Source of the DNA: Deltaproteobacteria bacterium
GTDB lineage: Bacteria > Myxococcota_A > JAADFL01
Assembly (NCBI GenBank): GCA_013152945.1
Contig: JAADFL010000090.1
Span: forward strand, 1-30,085
Length of the DNA stretch: 30,085 nucleotides
Direction: 5' to 3'
The notes under the pieces are model-generated. The model was not told where the DNA came from. It was given only the letters and a program-made list of their open reading frames with translations, and made no database searches. A program made the position numbers and the translations under genes. Shown piece by piece: positions 9,189-18,200 of this stretch. Every line of letters begins with the position of its first letter. Positions within the stretch are counted from its first letter, which is position 1.

Positions 9189-9368
9189 TGGCGGCATATT
9201 TCTGCGTATCAAAATTATTTGATCGTATTTCATTAATTTGGCTCATTTCAGATGTTGAGTTCAGTCTATGGCAATGTAACGGCGTAAAATTCCGTCGGCA
9301 AACGCCGGTATTTCAAAAAGACCAATAACATGCTAGAGTCGATAACTGTTGTAATACGGAGGTTCAAC

Positions 9369-11639
9369 ATGGTGAACCGGTTTGCCGTCAAGGCAGGTGT
9401 TGTGATATCGGCCCTTGGGGCGTGTATGATTATTTCATGCACTGTCGACAAGTTCAACCCCGGGGACCTGGAGATTGGAAATGATGCACTGGATGAATCA
9501 GATGCCGAGCAGCGCGACGGTGATGGGGTAGAGGCAGAGCCCTGGACGCCGCCCAATGTTTACACCGATATCCCGTACGGCCAGGAATCAGCCGATTTTG
9601 TTAAAGGACTTCCTTCCAAGGATGTCTTGTCATTACACGTATCGGTTGACGGCCGTGTCATTGCAGGCACAACGGCCGGTGCCGCCGTGTTGCAAGATGA
9701 CAACTTTATTGCATACGGACCAGGGGATTTGACAGGACCCGTCCAAGCCATTTCTTCCAATGCCGGCGGCGTTGCCCTGGCATCCGGCACTGAAGTGTTT
9801 TTAGAGCATTCCAAAACATGGTCCAAGCTGGATGTCGGATCCAAAGTCAACTCGCTGGCTCCATATGGTGATCAAGGCTTCCTCCTGGCTACCGATGCAG
9901 GTCCGATCCTGTCTGGTGACGGAACGAACATTGTCCCTGTGAATGGATGGCCCGGAGGACCCTGTGTCGATGTTGCAACCAGGTCTGAAAACGGACAAAC
10001 GGAAATCATTATGGCGTCCCCGGAAAAGGTGCTCATCGGCAGGATTGACGGCGATTGGAAAACCTATCTTGCAGGCAAGGAACTGCCGGACGGAGAAATT
10101 CGGGCTGTTGCGGCAGGTGAACAACTCTTTGTGGGAACCGCGCAAGGACTCGCTGTGTTCGACAAGGGATCGTACAGTTGGTCGGTTGTGGAGCCCGTGC
10201 CTTACAAGGTGATAACAGGATTGTTCCTGGATGAAAAGGGACTGATAGTTTCAACCGAAATAGGCGCATATGCAAAACAAAAGGACAGGTGGAGGTACTA
10301 TCATTCCCTTACCTGGTTGCCCGGGGATTCGGTCAGGGCCGGTGCAAGAGACAAGGAGAATACGATTTACTTTGCCACTGCTGATGGTGTGGCCCGGATC
10401 AGGAAAATCGATTACACCTTGAAGAAAAAGGCCCGGCTGTTTGATGATTTGACCCAGGAAAGGCATGTGAGAATGGGATTCACGCCCACAGGGAATCACA
10501 TGTCCGTGGCAGGGGATGTTACGACCTCATACAATACCGATGATGACAATGACGGCCAGTGGACCGAGATGTACCTGGCCTCCCAGTGTTTCAGGTACGC
10601 TGTTACCGGCGATCAGGAGGCGGCAAAAAACGCAAGGAAGGCGGCGGAGTCAATGCTGTGGCTGGAAGAGGTGACAGGTGTGCCCGGTTTCTTCGCCAGG
10701 TCCATTGTGCCGGGCGATGAATGCCCGGCCAAGATAAAGGCAGGCGCAGGCGAATGGCATCTTTCGAACGACGGCAAGTGGTGCTGGAAAGGGGACACGT
10801 CTGCAGACGAATGGGTGGGACACTTTTTCGGACTTCCCCTGTTCTACGACCTTGTGGCAAACGGAGAAGAGAAGGCCAAGGTGGCGGCAACATTGTCACG
10901 GATCCTGGACAGGGCCATCAAATACGGGTACAAGCTCGTGGACATCGACGGCAAGGTAACCACCTGGGGGCATTTCGATCCCGAGTTCATGAAGCTGGAG
11001 GGCCAGTTCGGCGATGCAGGGCTGAACTCGGCCAAGATGCTGGCCGCCTTGGCCGCAGGGTACTACATGACCAAGAACCCGAAGTACATGGAGAGCTTCA
11101 AGAAGTTGGCCTATGACTATGGTTATATCGACTACGTGAGGCAGATAGAGCAAATAAATACCAGGGTGCAGGTCAACCATGACAGCGAAGAGATGAGCTT
11201 TTTGGCCCTGTATACCCTTGTAAGGTACGACAAGGATCCCGTGCGAATGAAGGCCTGGCTTGAAGGGCTACAGTATCTTTGGCAAGTCCAGAGACCGGAA
11301 CGGGATCCTGAGTTCAACATGCTGTACGCTGCTATGGCCGAGCCGGATGTGTACGACCTCGAAGAGTCGATAAGGACACTCAAGGAAATACCATTGGATC
11401 TCGTGCGCTGGGAGAATAAGAACAGCCATCGGAACGACTATACGCCCAACGGGGTGGACCGGCACAAAGTGCCCCAATCCAAGGATGTCTATCCCTACGA
11501 CGAGAGGCAGCCCACGAGATGGGCTGAAAACCCGTACGTCCTGGATCAGCCCGGTGACGGCAAGTCAGAATGTTCGGGAACGTTTTGGCTGCTTCCTTAC
11601 TGGCTCGGCAGGTATCTCCACGTAATCGAAAACCCCTGA
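9369..11639 (+). CDS. Lipoprotein with beta-propeller-like and alpha/alpha-toroid-like domains
   Basis: The product is 756 residues. The signal peptide MVNRFAVKAG...IISC points to lipidation at Cys24, followed by an acidic linker (DALDESDAEQRDGDG). Residues of about 60-360 contain repeated blade-like units of the form 'xxGTxxGxAVxxxxxW' (VIAGTTAGAAVLQDD, LFVGTAQGLAVFDKG, IYFATADGVARI), as in two-component-regulator-type propellers. From about 400 on the chain is helical. It carries a WCWKGDTSADEWVGHFFGLPLFYDL segment and a TWGHFDPEF segment, reminiscent of six-hairpin (alpha/alpha)6 carbohydrate-active folds. I do not recognise a named family; enzyme activity is speculative. GGAGG at 9358-9362 is 6 bases before the ATG, so the in-frame ATG at 9330 is rejected. 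The gene is convergent with the antiporter operon, 19 bases away. Confidence 0.8.
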   Translation: MVNRFAVKAGVVISALGACMIISCTVDKFNPGDLEIGNDALDESDAEQRDGDGVEAEPWTPPNVYTDIPYGQESADFVKGLPSKDVLSLHVSVDGRVIAGTTAGAAVLQDDNFIAYGPGDLTGPVQAISSNAGGVALASGTEVFLEHSKTWSKLDVGSKVNSLAPYGDQGFLLATDAGPILSGDGTNIVPVNGWPGGPCVDVATRSENGQTEIIMASPEKVLIGRIDGDWKTYLAGKELPDGEIRAVAAGEQLFVGTAQGLAVFDKGSYSWSVVEPVPYKVITGLFLDEKGLIVSTEIGAYAKQKDRWRYYHSLTWLPGDSVRAGARDKENTIYFATADGVARIRKIDYTLKKKARLFDDLTQERHVRMGFTPTGNHMSVAGDVTTSYNTDDDNDGQWTEMYLASQCFRYAVTGDQEAAKNARKAAESMLWLEEVTGVPGFFARSIVPGDECPAKIKAGAGEWHLSNDGKWCWKGDTSADEWVGHFFGLPLFYDLVANGEEKAKVAATLSRILDRAIKYGYKLVDIDGKVTTWGHFDPEFMKLEGQFGDAGLNSAKMLAALAAGYYMTKNPKYMESFKKLAYDYGYIDYVRQIEQINTRVQVNHDSEEMSFLALYTLVRYDKDPVRMKAWLEGLQYLWQVQRPERDPEFNMLYAAMAEPDVYDLEESIRTLKEIPLDLVRWENKNSHRNDYTPNGVDRHKVPQSKDVYPYDERQPTRWAENPYVLDQPGDGKSECSGTFWLLPYWLGRYLHVIENP

Positions 11640-11658
11640 ATCATGGTCGTATCGGGCT

Positions 11659-12996
11659 TCAACGCCGGGTTGATTTCATTCTTGCTCCTGCAGTCTCTTT
11701 GACCCTGTCCAGCGCAAATTTCAGGGCCACGGGACCTACCACCTGATTAAGGGCTATGGTGGCGATGAGCAAGGTCGCCACCTGCTCTCCCCAACCCGGG
11801 AACCTGGATGAGAGCATCCTGCACAAGCCGATGCTCACTCCGGCCTGTGCGAGGTAGGAAAGTCCAAATGCATTTCCGATCTTGCTTCCCTGACCGGCTG
11901 CAAGGGATGCTGCAAGACTTGCAAGCCAAAGTGACAGTGCCCGGGCTGCAAAGATGACCATGGCCAGCAACCACATGGAGGCAAGAGCTTCGACGTCGAT
12001 AGCGGCGCCGGCCATGCTGAAGAACAGGGCATAGATCGGCAGACTTCCATCTTTAAGAGCTCTCGACAGCCGTACCCCGTGTTCGGACTTGTTTCGTACC
12101 ACCAATCCTGCCACCAGGCATATCAACATGGGTTCCATGTGCAGGGACAATCCTGTTCCTGTCTCCAACCAGGGTGTAGCCAATCTCGCAAACCTGGAGA
12201 CTGCAAATGAAACGCCGAGTAAAGGAATCACCAGGCCGGTCTTTGCCCTGGAAAGGTAACGTATCAATGCCGCGCCGACCAGTGCGCCTGCAATCATGGA
12301 GAGCAGGATTTCGGCACTTGTCGTAACAAGAACAGCGTTTCCACCACCTTGGTCCGGGCCGGAAACCATACTTGCGGTAATGGAAATCATGGCGGCGAAA
12401 ATGAACAGGGCCAGCACATCCGAGGAAATGGTTACGGCCATGACTTGGTCTGTGAACGATCCCCTGGCCCTGGTCTCGCTTATGATACCGATTGCCGAAG
12501 AAGGTGAACGGGCCAGGGCAAGACCGGCTGCGGCAAGGGAACCTGCAAGTACGGCGCCTGAATCCAACCCCAGGTATGCAAGCCCCAAAAAGGCGGTTAT
12601 TCCACTCATCAAGGGCACCAAGATTGTTTGAAAGGCCAGGCTCAGACCTATGGCCTTCCATTGCCCGGCAAGGTCGGCAAAACCGAGTTCGGCTCCTGCC
12701 GCCAATGCAATGACGGCCAAAGCCAGGTCTTCTATCATGGAGAGATCCGCAATCTGTTCGGATGTCACGAATCCAAAGACATGGGGACCCAAGATTGTCC
12801 CGGCCAGGATGTACCCCGTGATTCTCGGAAGTTTTATTGCCGCAAAAACGTCTGACATGAGATATGGCAGCAGCAACAAGAGTGCGAGGACCAATTTTGC
12901 CGGAGCATCCGGAAGTTCCAGGCCCAAAGATGGACCGTACATTGCACCGGTTATAATTCCGGCAAGCAGTAATAGTCCGACGAGCCTGTTCAACAT
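11659..12996 (-). CDS. CPA2-type cation/proton antiporter (second antiporter of the operon)
   Basis: The product is 445 residues and almost entirely hydrophobic, with about 12-13 predicted membrane helices. Na+/H+ exchanger family features include IKLPRITGYILAGTILGPHVFG (residues of about 54-75), the helix-4-like GLALARSPSSAIGII and a helix-5-like TISSDVLALFIF. The latter keeps one Asp at the ion site in a Ser-Asp pair, in place of the Asp-Asp of electrogenic members. A late helix carries YLAQAGVSIGLC. There is no C-terminal TrkA-N or TrkA-C domain, so regulation must come from separate proteins. The start overlaps the previous gene by 7 bases, with AAGGAG 2 bases before the ATG. It is the last gene of a four-gene operon with EIIA-like, PII-like and another antiporter. 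The ion is not predictable. Confidence 0.88.
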   Translation of the reverse strand: MLNRLVGLLLLAGIITGAMYGPSLGLELPDAPAKLVLALLLLLPYLMSDVFAAIKLPRITGYILAGTILGPHVFGFVTSEQIADLSMIEDLALAVIALAAGAELGFADLAGQWKAIGLSLAFQTILVPLMSGITAFLGLAYLGLDSGAVLAGSLAAAGLALARSPSSAIGIISETRARGSFTDQVMAVTISSDVLALFIFAAMISITASMVSGPDQGGGNAVLVTTSAEILLSMIAGALVGAALIRYLSRAKTGLVIPLLGVSFAVSRFARLATPWLETGTGLSLHMEPMLICLVAGLVVRNKSEHGVRLSRALKDGSLPIYALFFSMAGAAIDVEALASMWLLAMVIFAARALSLWLASLAASLAAGQGSKIGNAFGLSYLAQAGVSIGLCRMLSSRFPGWGEQVATLLIATIALNQVVGPVALKFALDRVKETAGARMKSTRR

Positions 12997-14186
12997 TTCT
13001 CCTTGTCGTTAAGGAATATTTTTTGGGCCAGCCTGGTGGCTAATATTTCCTGGACCAGGAAAGCCAGGATTACGAACAGCAACAGGCCGTCGGAGGCAGC
13101 CCCGGGGAAAGCCCGCACCATTGATAATGCCATGGCAAGGGCTACGCCGCCCTGGGGTACCAGAAGGACACCTGCCCTTGTCCGGGTTTTCTCCCGGACC
13201 AAGGCGGAACCGAGCCACACACCCGCAAATTTTCCCGGAATCCTGGATGCCATGTAAACAACAGCCATGAAGATCGGCCATGTCGAGTCCAGCCGGATCG
13301 ATGCGCCTGCCAGGATCAACAGGGCAATGTACATGGGCCTCTCCATTGAAACCATTGCCCTGCGGATCCTTGCGCCGGCCGGCTCCAGGTTGGCCGCCAC
13401 TATTCCTGCCGATGCGTTTACGAGCAATGAGCATATTCCGAACCTGGAACTCACCCCGGCGCTCAATACCACCACGCCCATTATGAAGAGCACGAGTTCG
13501 TCCTGGCTGCACCTGAACCGGGCGAGGATATGCAGTGTCAACCCCAACAGTGCGCCGATGGCAACAGAGCCTGCAACCCAGATCAAGGGTCCGAGCCAGG
13601 ATTGGACTCCTTCGAAGGCCGGTAATCTGCTGGAAAACGGAATACTGAAAACGAATATTGCCAGCAGTCCGTCCAGGCCCGTAACGAAAATGAAGAGATC
13701 GAGGTCCCTGGATCGTTCAAGCACGTTCCTGCAAAATGCCAGGACCGCGGGTGAACTCGTAATGGCAAGCGCAGCCACGGCAAAGGCAAACATCAGGATA
13801 TCGACGGCGGGGAACATGCTCCGAAACAGAGCCAATGCTCCTCCTACAAGGGCGAACACAAGGACGAAGGTCGTTACAGACTGGACCAAGGCAACCTTGA
13901 AAAACCTGGAAGGAAAGATTCGTAGTCTCTTTAGTTCGATGTCTGCTCCACAAAGAAATCCGATTCCACCCAGGACAAGGGCTGACAAAGGAGAGAGCTG
14001 GTTCAATACCTCTTTGTCCAGCAACCCCAGTGCATGGTCTCCCAACAGGATACCGGCCAACAGGAATTCTATGCCGGCGAGCATGAGCCTTTTTTTGTGC
14101 GTGACCTTGCCGAGCCTGCTTATTACCCAATCAGAGCCCCAAATCGCCATGGCCAGGATCAGCAAGAAGGCCAGGAACAACTTCAT
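12990..14186 (-). CDS. CPA2-type cation/proton antiporter-like membrane protein (first antiporter of the operon)
   Basis: The product is 398 residues with about 12 hydrophobic helices. It is related to, but clearly different from, the next gene's product. The N-terminal helix includes DWVISRL, then LAGIEFLLAGILLGDHALG replaces the usual 'PxxxGYxxAGxxxGP' segment. The helix-4-like stretch is ALAITSSPAVLAFCRN. The helix-5-like stretch is FVTGLDGLLAIFVF, with a single Asp preceded by Leu. A late helix has VLLVPQGGVALAMALSMV. The ATG overlaps the PII-like gene's TGA (ATGA, 14183-14186), so translation is coupled. Two unlike antiporters in one operon may form a heterodimer or serve different ions; this is inference. 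No soluble regulatory domain is attached. Confidence 0.82.
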   Translation of the reverse strand: MKLFLAFLLILAMAIWGSDWVISRLGKVTHKKRLMLAGIEFLLAGILLGDHALGLLDKEVLNQLSPLSALVLGGIGFLCGADIELKRLRIFPSRFFKVALVQSVTTFVLVFALVGGALALFRSMFPAVDILMFAFAVAALAITSSPAVLAFCRNVLERSRDLDLFIFVTGLDGLLAIFVFSIPFSSRLPAFEGVQSWLGPLIWVAGSVAIGALLGLTLHILARFRCSQDELVLFIMGVVVLSAGVSSRFGICSLLVNASAGIVAANLEPAGARIRRAMVSMERPMYIALLILAGASIRLDSTWPIFMAVVYMASRIPGKFAGVWLGSALVREKTRTRAGVLLVPQGGVALAMALSMVRAFPGAASDGLLLFVILAFLVQEILATRLAQKIFLNDKEKC

Positions 14187-14536
14187 TGCGTGGTTCCCGG
14201 TCCCATGAAGTCGATAACCGGTAGTGTGAACAAGATGCCGGTTCCTTTTTCTCCAAAATCTCCACAGACCTCGGAGACAAGGGAGGCCGCCTCGTCGACC
14301 TGTTCTTTCAGAAGAACCGACATCAGGACATAGGTCTCCTCTCCTCCCCCGGGGAACATGGACCTGAATCCCGAGAATATGGGCAACTCCAGGCTCACTA
14401 TCTGTCCCATTCCCTTTGCATCGAATACGGTTGCGCCGGGCAATCCAAGTTCCAGGAATCCTTCCAGGACAGACTCGAGCCTGCGATGCCCTTTTATCAT
14501 TGCAATGAGCAACTTTCTTTTCTGTTCAGTACACAT
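14183..14536 (-). CDS. PII-like signalling protein associated with antiporters
   Basis: The product is 117 residues, the size of PII trimer subunits (about 112). PII-type landmarks: the N-terminal strand (KRKLLIAMIKGHRRLESVLEGFLELGLPGATVFDAKG); a long loop of about residues 40-68 at the T-loop position, here Phe/Gly-rich (SGFRSMFPGGGEE); and a C-terminal GEKGTGILFTLPV, comparable to the PII GxxGDGKIFVxPV. The classic uridylylated Tyr region of GlnB is absent, which places it among PII-like proteins linked to transporters, not GlnB/GlnK. Such proteins bind nucleotides and gate membrane transporters; the ligand here is unknown. It overlaps the EIIA-like gene by 11 bases and the antiporter gene by 4. 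GAGGAC precedes the ATG. Confidence 0.82.
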   Translation of the reverse strand: MCTEQKRKLLIAMIKGHRRLESVLEGFLELGLPGATVFDAKGMGQIVSLELPIFSGFRSMFPGGGEETYVLMSVLLKEQVDEAASLVSEVCGDFGEKGTGILFTLPVIDFMGPGTTQ

Positions 14537-15005
14537 GGCTCTTGTCCTCGTTAATCAGAATGTCGAACAATTCCCGCTTCCCGGCCTTACGCAACTTTTC
14601 CTGCATATCCCCATTTGTCAACAGGCGGGCCACTCTGGCAAGTATGCGCAGGTGGATGGTCTCGCCGGATGATGGGCTCAATATCATGACAACCACGTCA
14701 ACAGGAATGCAGTCGTCAGCCGAGAAGTCAATGGGTTGGTCCAGGACGGCGGCCGCGAGTACAGGCCTGTCGATGCCGTCCAGGAGTGCGTGGGGAAGAG
14801 CCAGCCCGAGGCCGAGCCCGGTTGAATGTTCAGACTCGCGCTCCAGCAGGGCCTTGTACACGATGCCCGGTGACAGGCCCTTGTGGAAATTGGACACCTT
14901 TGATGCAAGTTGTCTCAACAGGTCGTTCTTCGATCCGGCTTTGATAGTGCCCTTTCCAAAGACCAGCCCGGGATCCAGGTATTCTGAAAGCATTATCGAA
15001 GGCAT
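14526..15005 (-). CDS. PTS EIIA-Ntr/PtsN-like protein, first gene of the antiporter operon
   Basis: The product is 159 residues, the size of an isolated EIIA(Ntr/fructose) domain. The phosphorylation-site motif STGLGLGLALPHALLDG places the active His at 72. The rest follows the family: VVMILSPSSGETIHLRILARVARLL and a C-terminal LRKAGKRELFDIL. In proteobacteria EIIA-Ntr is known to control K+ uptake systems through protein contact, and EIIA domains are also found fused to CPA antiporters; here it is a separate gene. The ATG at 15005 has GGAGGGG 3 bases upstream. The longer frame to 15218 has no such support. It is translationally overlapped with the PII-like gene. No HPr or EI gene is visible in the window. 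Confidence 0.88.
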   Translation of the reverse strand: MPSIMLSEYLDPGLVFGKGTIKAGSKNDLLRQLASKVSNFHKGLSPGIVYKALLERESEHSTGLGLGLALPHALLDGIDRPVLAAAVLDQPIDFSADDCIPVDVVVMILSPSSGETIHLRILARVARLLTNGDMQEKLRKAGKRELFDILINEDKSHVY

Positions 15006-15233
15006 GTTCCCCTCCAGCAGTTGTTGATGCCGGTATTGACTTAGCGGACAAGATAGCCAAAGAACGATGTTCAGGCAACAGTGCCTGCTTGGGAGGAAAC
15101 AAGGAAGATGTATAATACTTGTGTATACGGTATTGGAGGCATGATAAGTATAAACGCATATATAGTCGACAGAACGTCGTGCAACGAACCGGCGGCCGTC
15201 ACTGGGACTGAACGGCAACCGGGGAGCCGTGAG

Positions 15234-18200
15234 CTAAGGAGTGCTGACCGCAGGCAGCCTGACGACGAACACGGCTCCGCCACCCGGCGCATCCTCAACC
15301 CATATAGATCCCTTGTGCTCCTGCACCAGTGTCCTTGTGATTGCCAGGCCCAGGCCGTGTTCTCCTCCTTTTCCCTTGTAGAATCTCTCAAAGATTATTT
15401 TTTTCTCAGAGTCGTCAACTCCGGGACCCGTGTCCCTGACTCTGATTTCAACCCACCCGGGTTCCCGGTTGTTGGATTTTGGCGTTTCCATCATGCCTGA
15501 ATACCCTTTTTGGGCCTTGCCCGGATGTCCATTCTTGTCATCATCCTTTACCGCGAGACAAGCGATTTGCACGGATTGGCCGTTTCCGGAATACCTTATT
15601 GCATTGGCAACAAGATTTGTAACCACCTGCGAAAGCCTGTCCCTGTCCCCCAATACCTTCGATGCACCCGGTCCCATGTTGAACTCCAAATCAACTCCTT
15701 CGACATCGGCCAAGGGTTTCATGGTCAGAGCGACTTCTTTCAGAAGGCTTTTTATATCGATCTTTTCCTTCTTGTATCTCATGGCCTTCGACTCCAACAA
15801 GGACAGGTCCAATACATCGTGCACGAGCCTGGCCATTCGTTGTACCTCGGTGGAAATGAGCTTAAGGTATTCCCTCTTACGCTGATCCGGTCCGGATGGC
15901 TCCATGAGCAACAGGTCGGTAAATCCTGATATTGCAGTAAGCGGGGTCTTCAATTCATGCGCAATGGTGGCCACTTGTTCCCTGCGCTTGACCTGTTCTT
16001 CGTACAATCGGGCATTCTCGATAGCCACGGCCGCATGTCCAGCCAGTGCCTCGAGCAGTGGCAAGTCCGGACCAACCAAGGTGGCGGCGGGATCCTTTGA
16101 ATCCACGTAGACCAGGCCAATGGGATCTGTAGAGCGGCCGATCAAGGGGACACATGCTACGGACCTCAGTCCGAGCGTCACAACGCTCCGCCTGTACCTG
16201 AAGTTATCCGCCTTGTCCATGTCTGCCACTGTCACAGGCTCCCCGGTTCTGAGCACTTGGTCTACTACGCCTCGTGATACTGCAAAGTCCTCTGGTCCAA
16301 GCGATCGCCCGGCACTGTTCCTGCCGACCCTGAACACGGGCCTGGTGTCATTGTCCAACAGAATGAGGAAACCTTTGTCCGCAGATACCACCTCTATGGT
16401 CTTGTCCACGACCTTTACCAACAAATCATCAAGGTCCAGTATCGGTGCGATCCCCTTTGCAACCTCGATGAGTATCCTGTGGTGTTCCAATTTCCTCGCA
16501 AGGTCCACGCCACCCAAGGTCAGCCTGTGTTCCAGAGCCTTTAGCTCTTCAAGATCGGTTCTGGCGCCAAGGGGTTCCAGTACGCTCCTGGACTTGGACA
16601 TCTCTTCTCTGGCTTCCCGTGCCATTCCAAGATCCGTGAGACACCTTGCCTTTTCAAGCCTCATCCGGGCCGCTTCGTATTCCTCTCCAAGATCTTCTAT
16701 TAACGCCTCGGCCCTTTTAAGTCGTGAGAGACCTGTCTCCGGGTCGCCGAATCTCCTTTCGAGACCTGCGATCAAAACATCTATCCTGGCTTCCTCGTGG
16801 GCAAGGCCCAGCCTTTTTGCCTCTGTATAGGCCTCCTTCAATATGCTCCTGGCGCGTGTCAACCTGCCTGAAATGAGGTGAAGCTCTCCGAACCTTCGTT
16901 TCAGCTCGACCAGTTCATCTTCCGCACCAATCCGGCGAGCCTCTTCTTCAGCCTGTTGATACAACCGGCGGGCCTTTTCCTTGTTTCCCTTTTGGGCCAT
17001 GATGTCACCCAGGTTTCCAAGCAGGGTGGCCCGCATCCTGCTGAAGCCTGTGCGCTCAGCCAACTCCAGGCCGAGGTTCAGGCTTCTCTCCGCCCGGACG
17101 AGATCTCCCCTTTGAGTATAGAGGTAACCGAGGTTGTTGAGAGCATTGACCAGTTCGGATTGTTCTCCCATTTGCCTGCAGGTCCGGGCATGCATTTCCC
17201 ACAGGTCGGCTGCCTCTTTCCACTTGCCCAAGAGGTATTTTGCGATTCCCAGGTTGTTCAATCCCTTGGAGACGGCGGACAATGAACCCATACTCCTGTA
17301 TTCGGTAAGTGCTTCCTGGTACAGCCCTGCGGCGACTTTGAGTTCGCCCCGGAACCTTGCAAGTGTTGCAAGGCCGGTTATCGAATCAGCCTTGCCCTTC
17401 CTGTCTCCAAGGCCGGCAAACATGCGACCGGCCTTTTCGAAGTTTTTTTTCGCTTCTTTGTACTTCGACGTGTACCATCCCAGGTTTCCACGCAGTATGT
17501 GTATCCTGGCAAGGACTTCCGGGATCCCGGCGGCGCTGTTTTCGGCAAGCCCGGCTTCCTTTTCGGCATCCTTGTATCTGCCGAGCATCATGAGACACCA
17601 TCCGGCGGAATAATGCAGCAGGGCTTTGAGCTTTGCATCAAGGGATGGCGATTCCAATCCCTCGCGGCACCACTTCAGGGAATCCGAGTATCTTCCGGCT
17701 TCCTTGTAACCATCGACAAGAATCTTGTATATCCATGGATCTTCATTCTCTTCGGCAAGGGGCAGCAGCAATGCCTCGGCTTGATCGAGCCTACCAAGAT
17801 CCACGGCGATGGTCCCGGCTGTTTTCGATACGTTTCTTTTTTTCAGTTCGCTGTCCGGGATGGTGTCGTGTCCGCGGTCGAGCCAATCGATCACCCTTGT
17901 CAGTATGTCCAGGGCATCCCAACCCGTGCCTGTTGCACGGGCCGAATTTGCAGCCAGGATTCCATGCTCCACGGCCGGACCGAAGTTGCCTGCTTCCGCC
18001 CACCGCGTGGCAATTACCTTTTGGGGGCAGCGTGATTTTTCAAGTGTCCTGGCTGAAGCCCGGAGCATCTTTTTTCTTCTCTTGATGGGAATACCGGCGA
18101 GAATAGCGGTCCTGGCCGTCGAGGTTCGTAATCTCCACCTGGGGCCTATTCTTTGTACAAGGCCCCTTCCCTCCAGGCCGGCCAGGGATGGCAAAAGGAA

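Noticed and set aside
13267-14208. 313-residue plus-strand open frame
   Set aside because: It is antisense to the complete antiporter gene, which has clear transmembrane motifs and operon overlaps. The frame is a composition effect of codons for hydrophobic residues.
15111-15116. Perfect TATAAT on the plus strand
   Set aside because: It points rightward, into the antisense of the hybrid kinase gene, with only a TTGGGA at 16 bases and no gene to serve.
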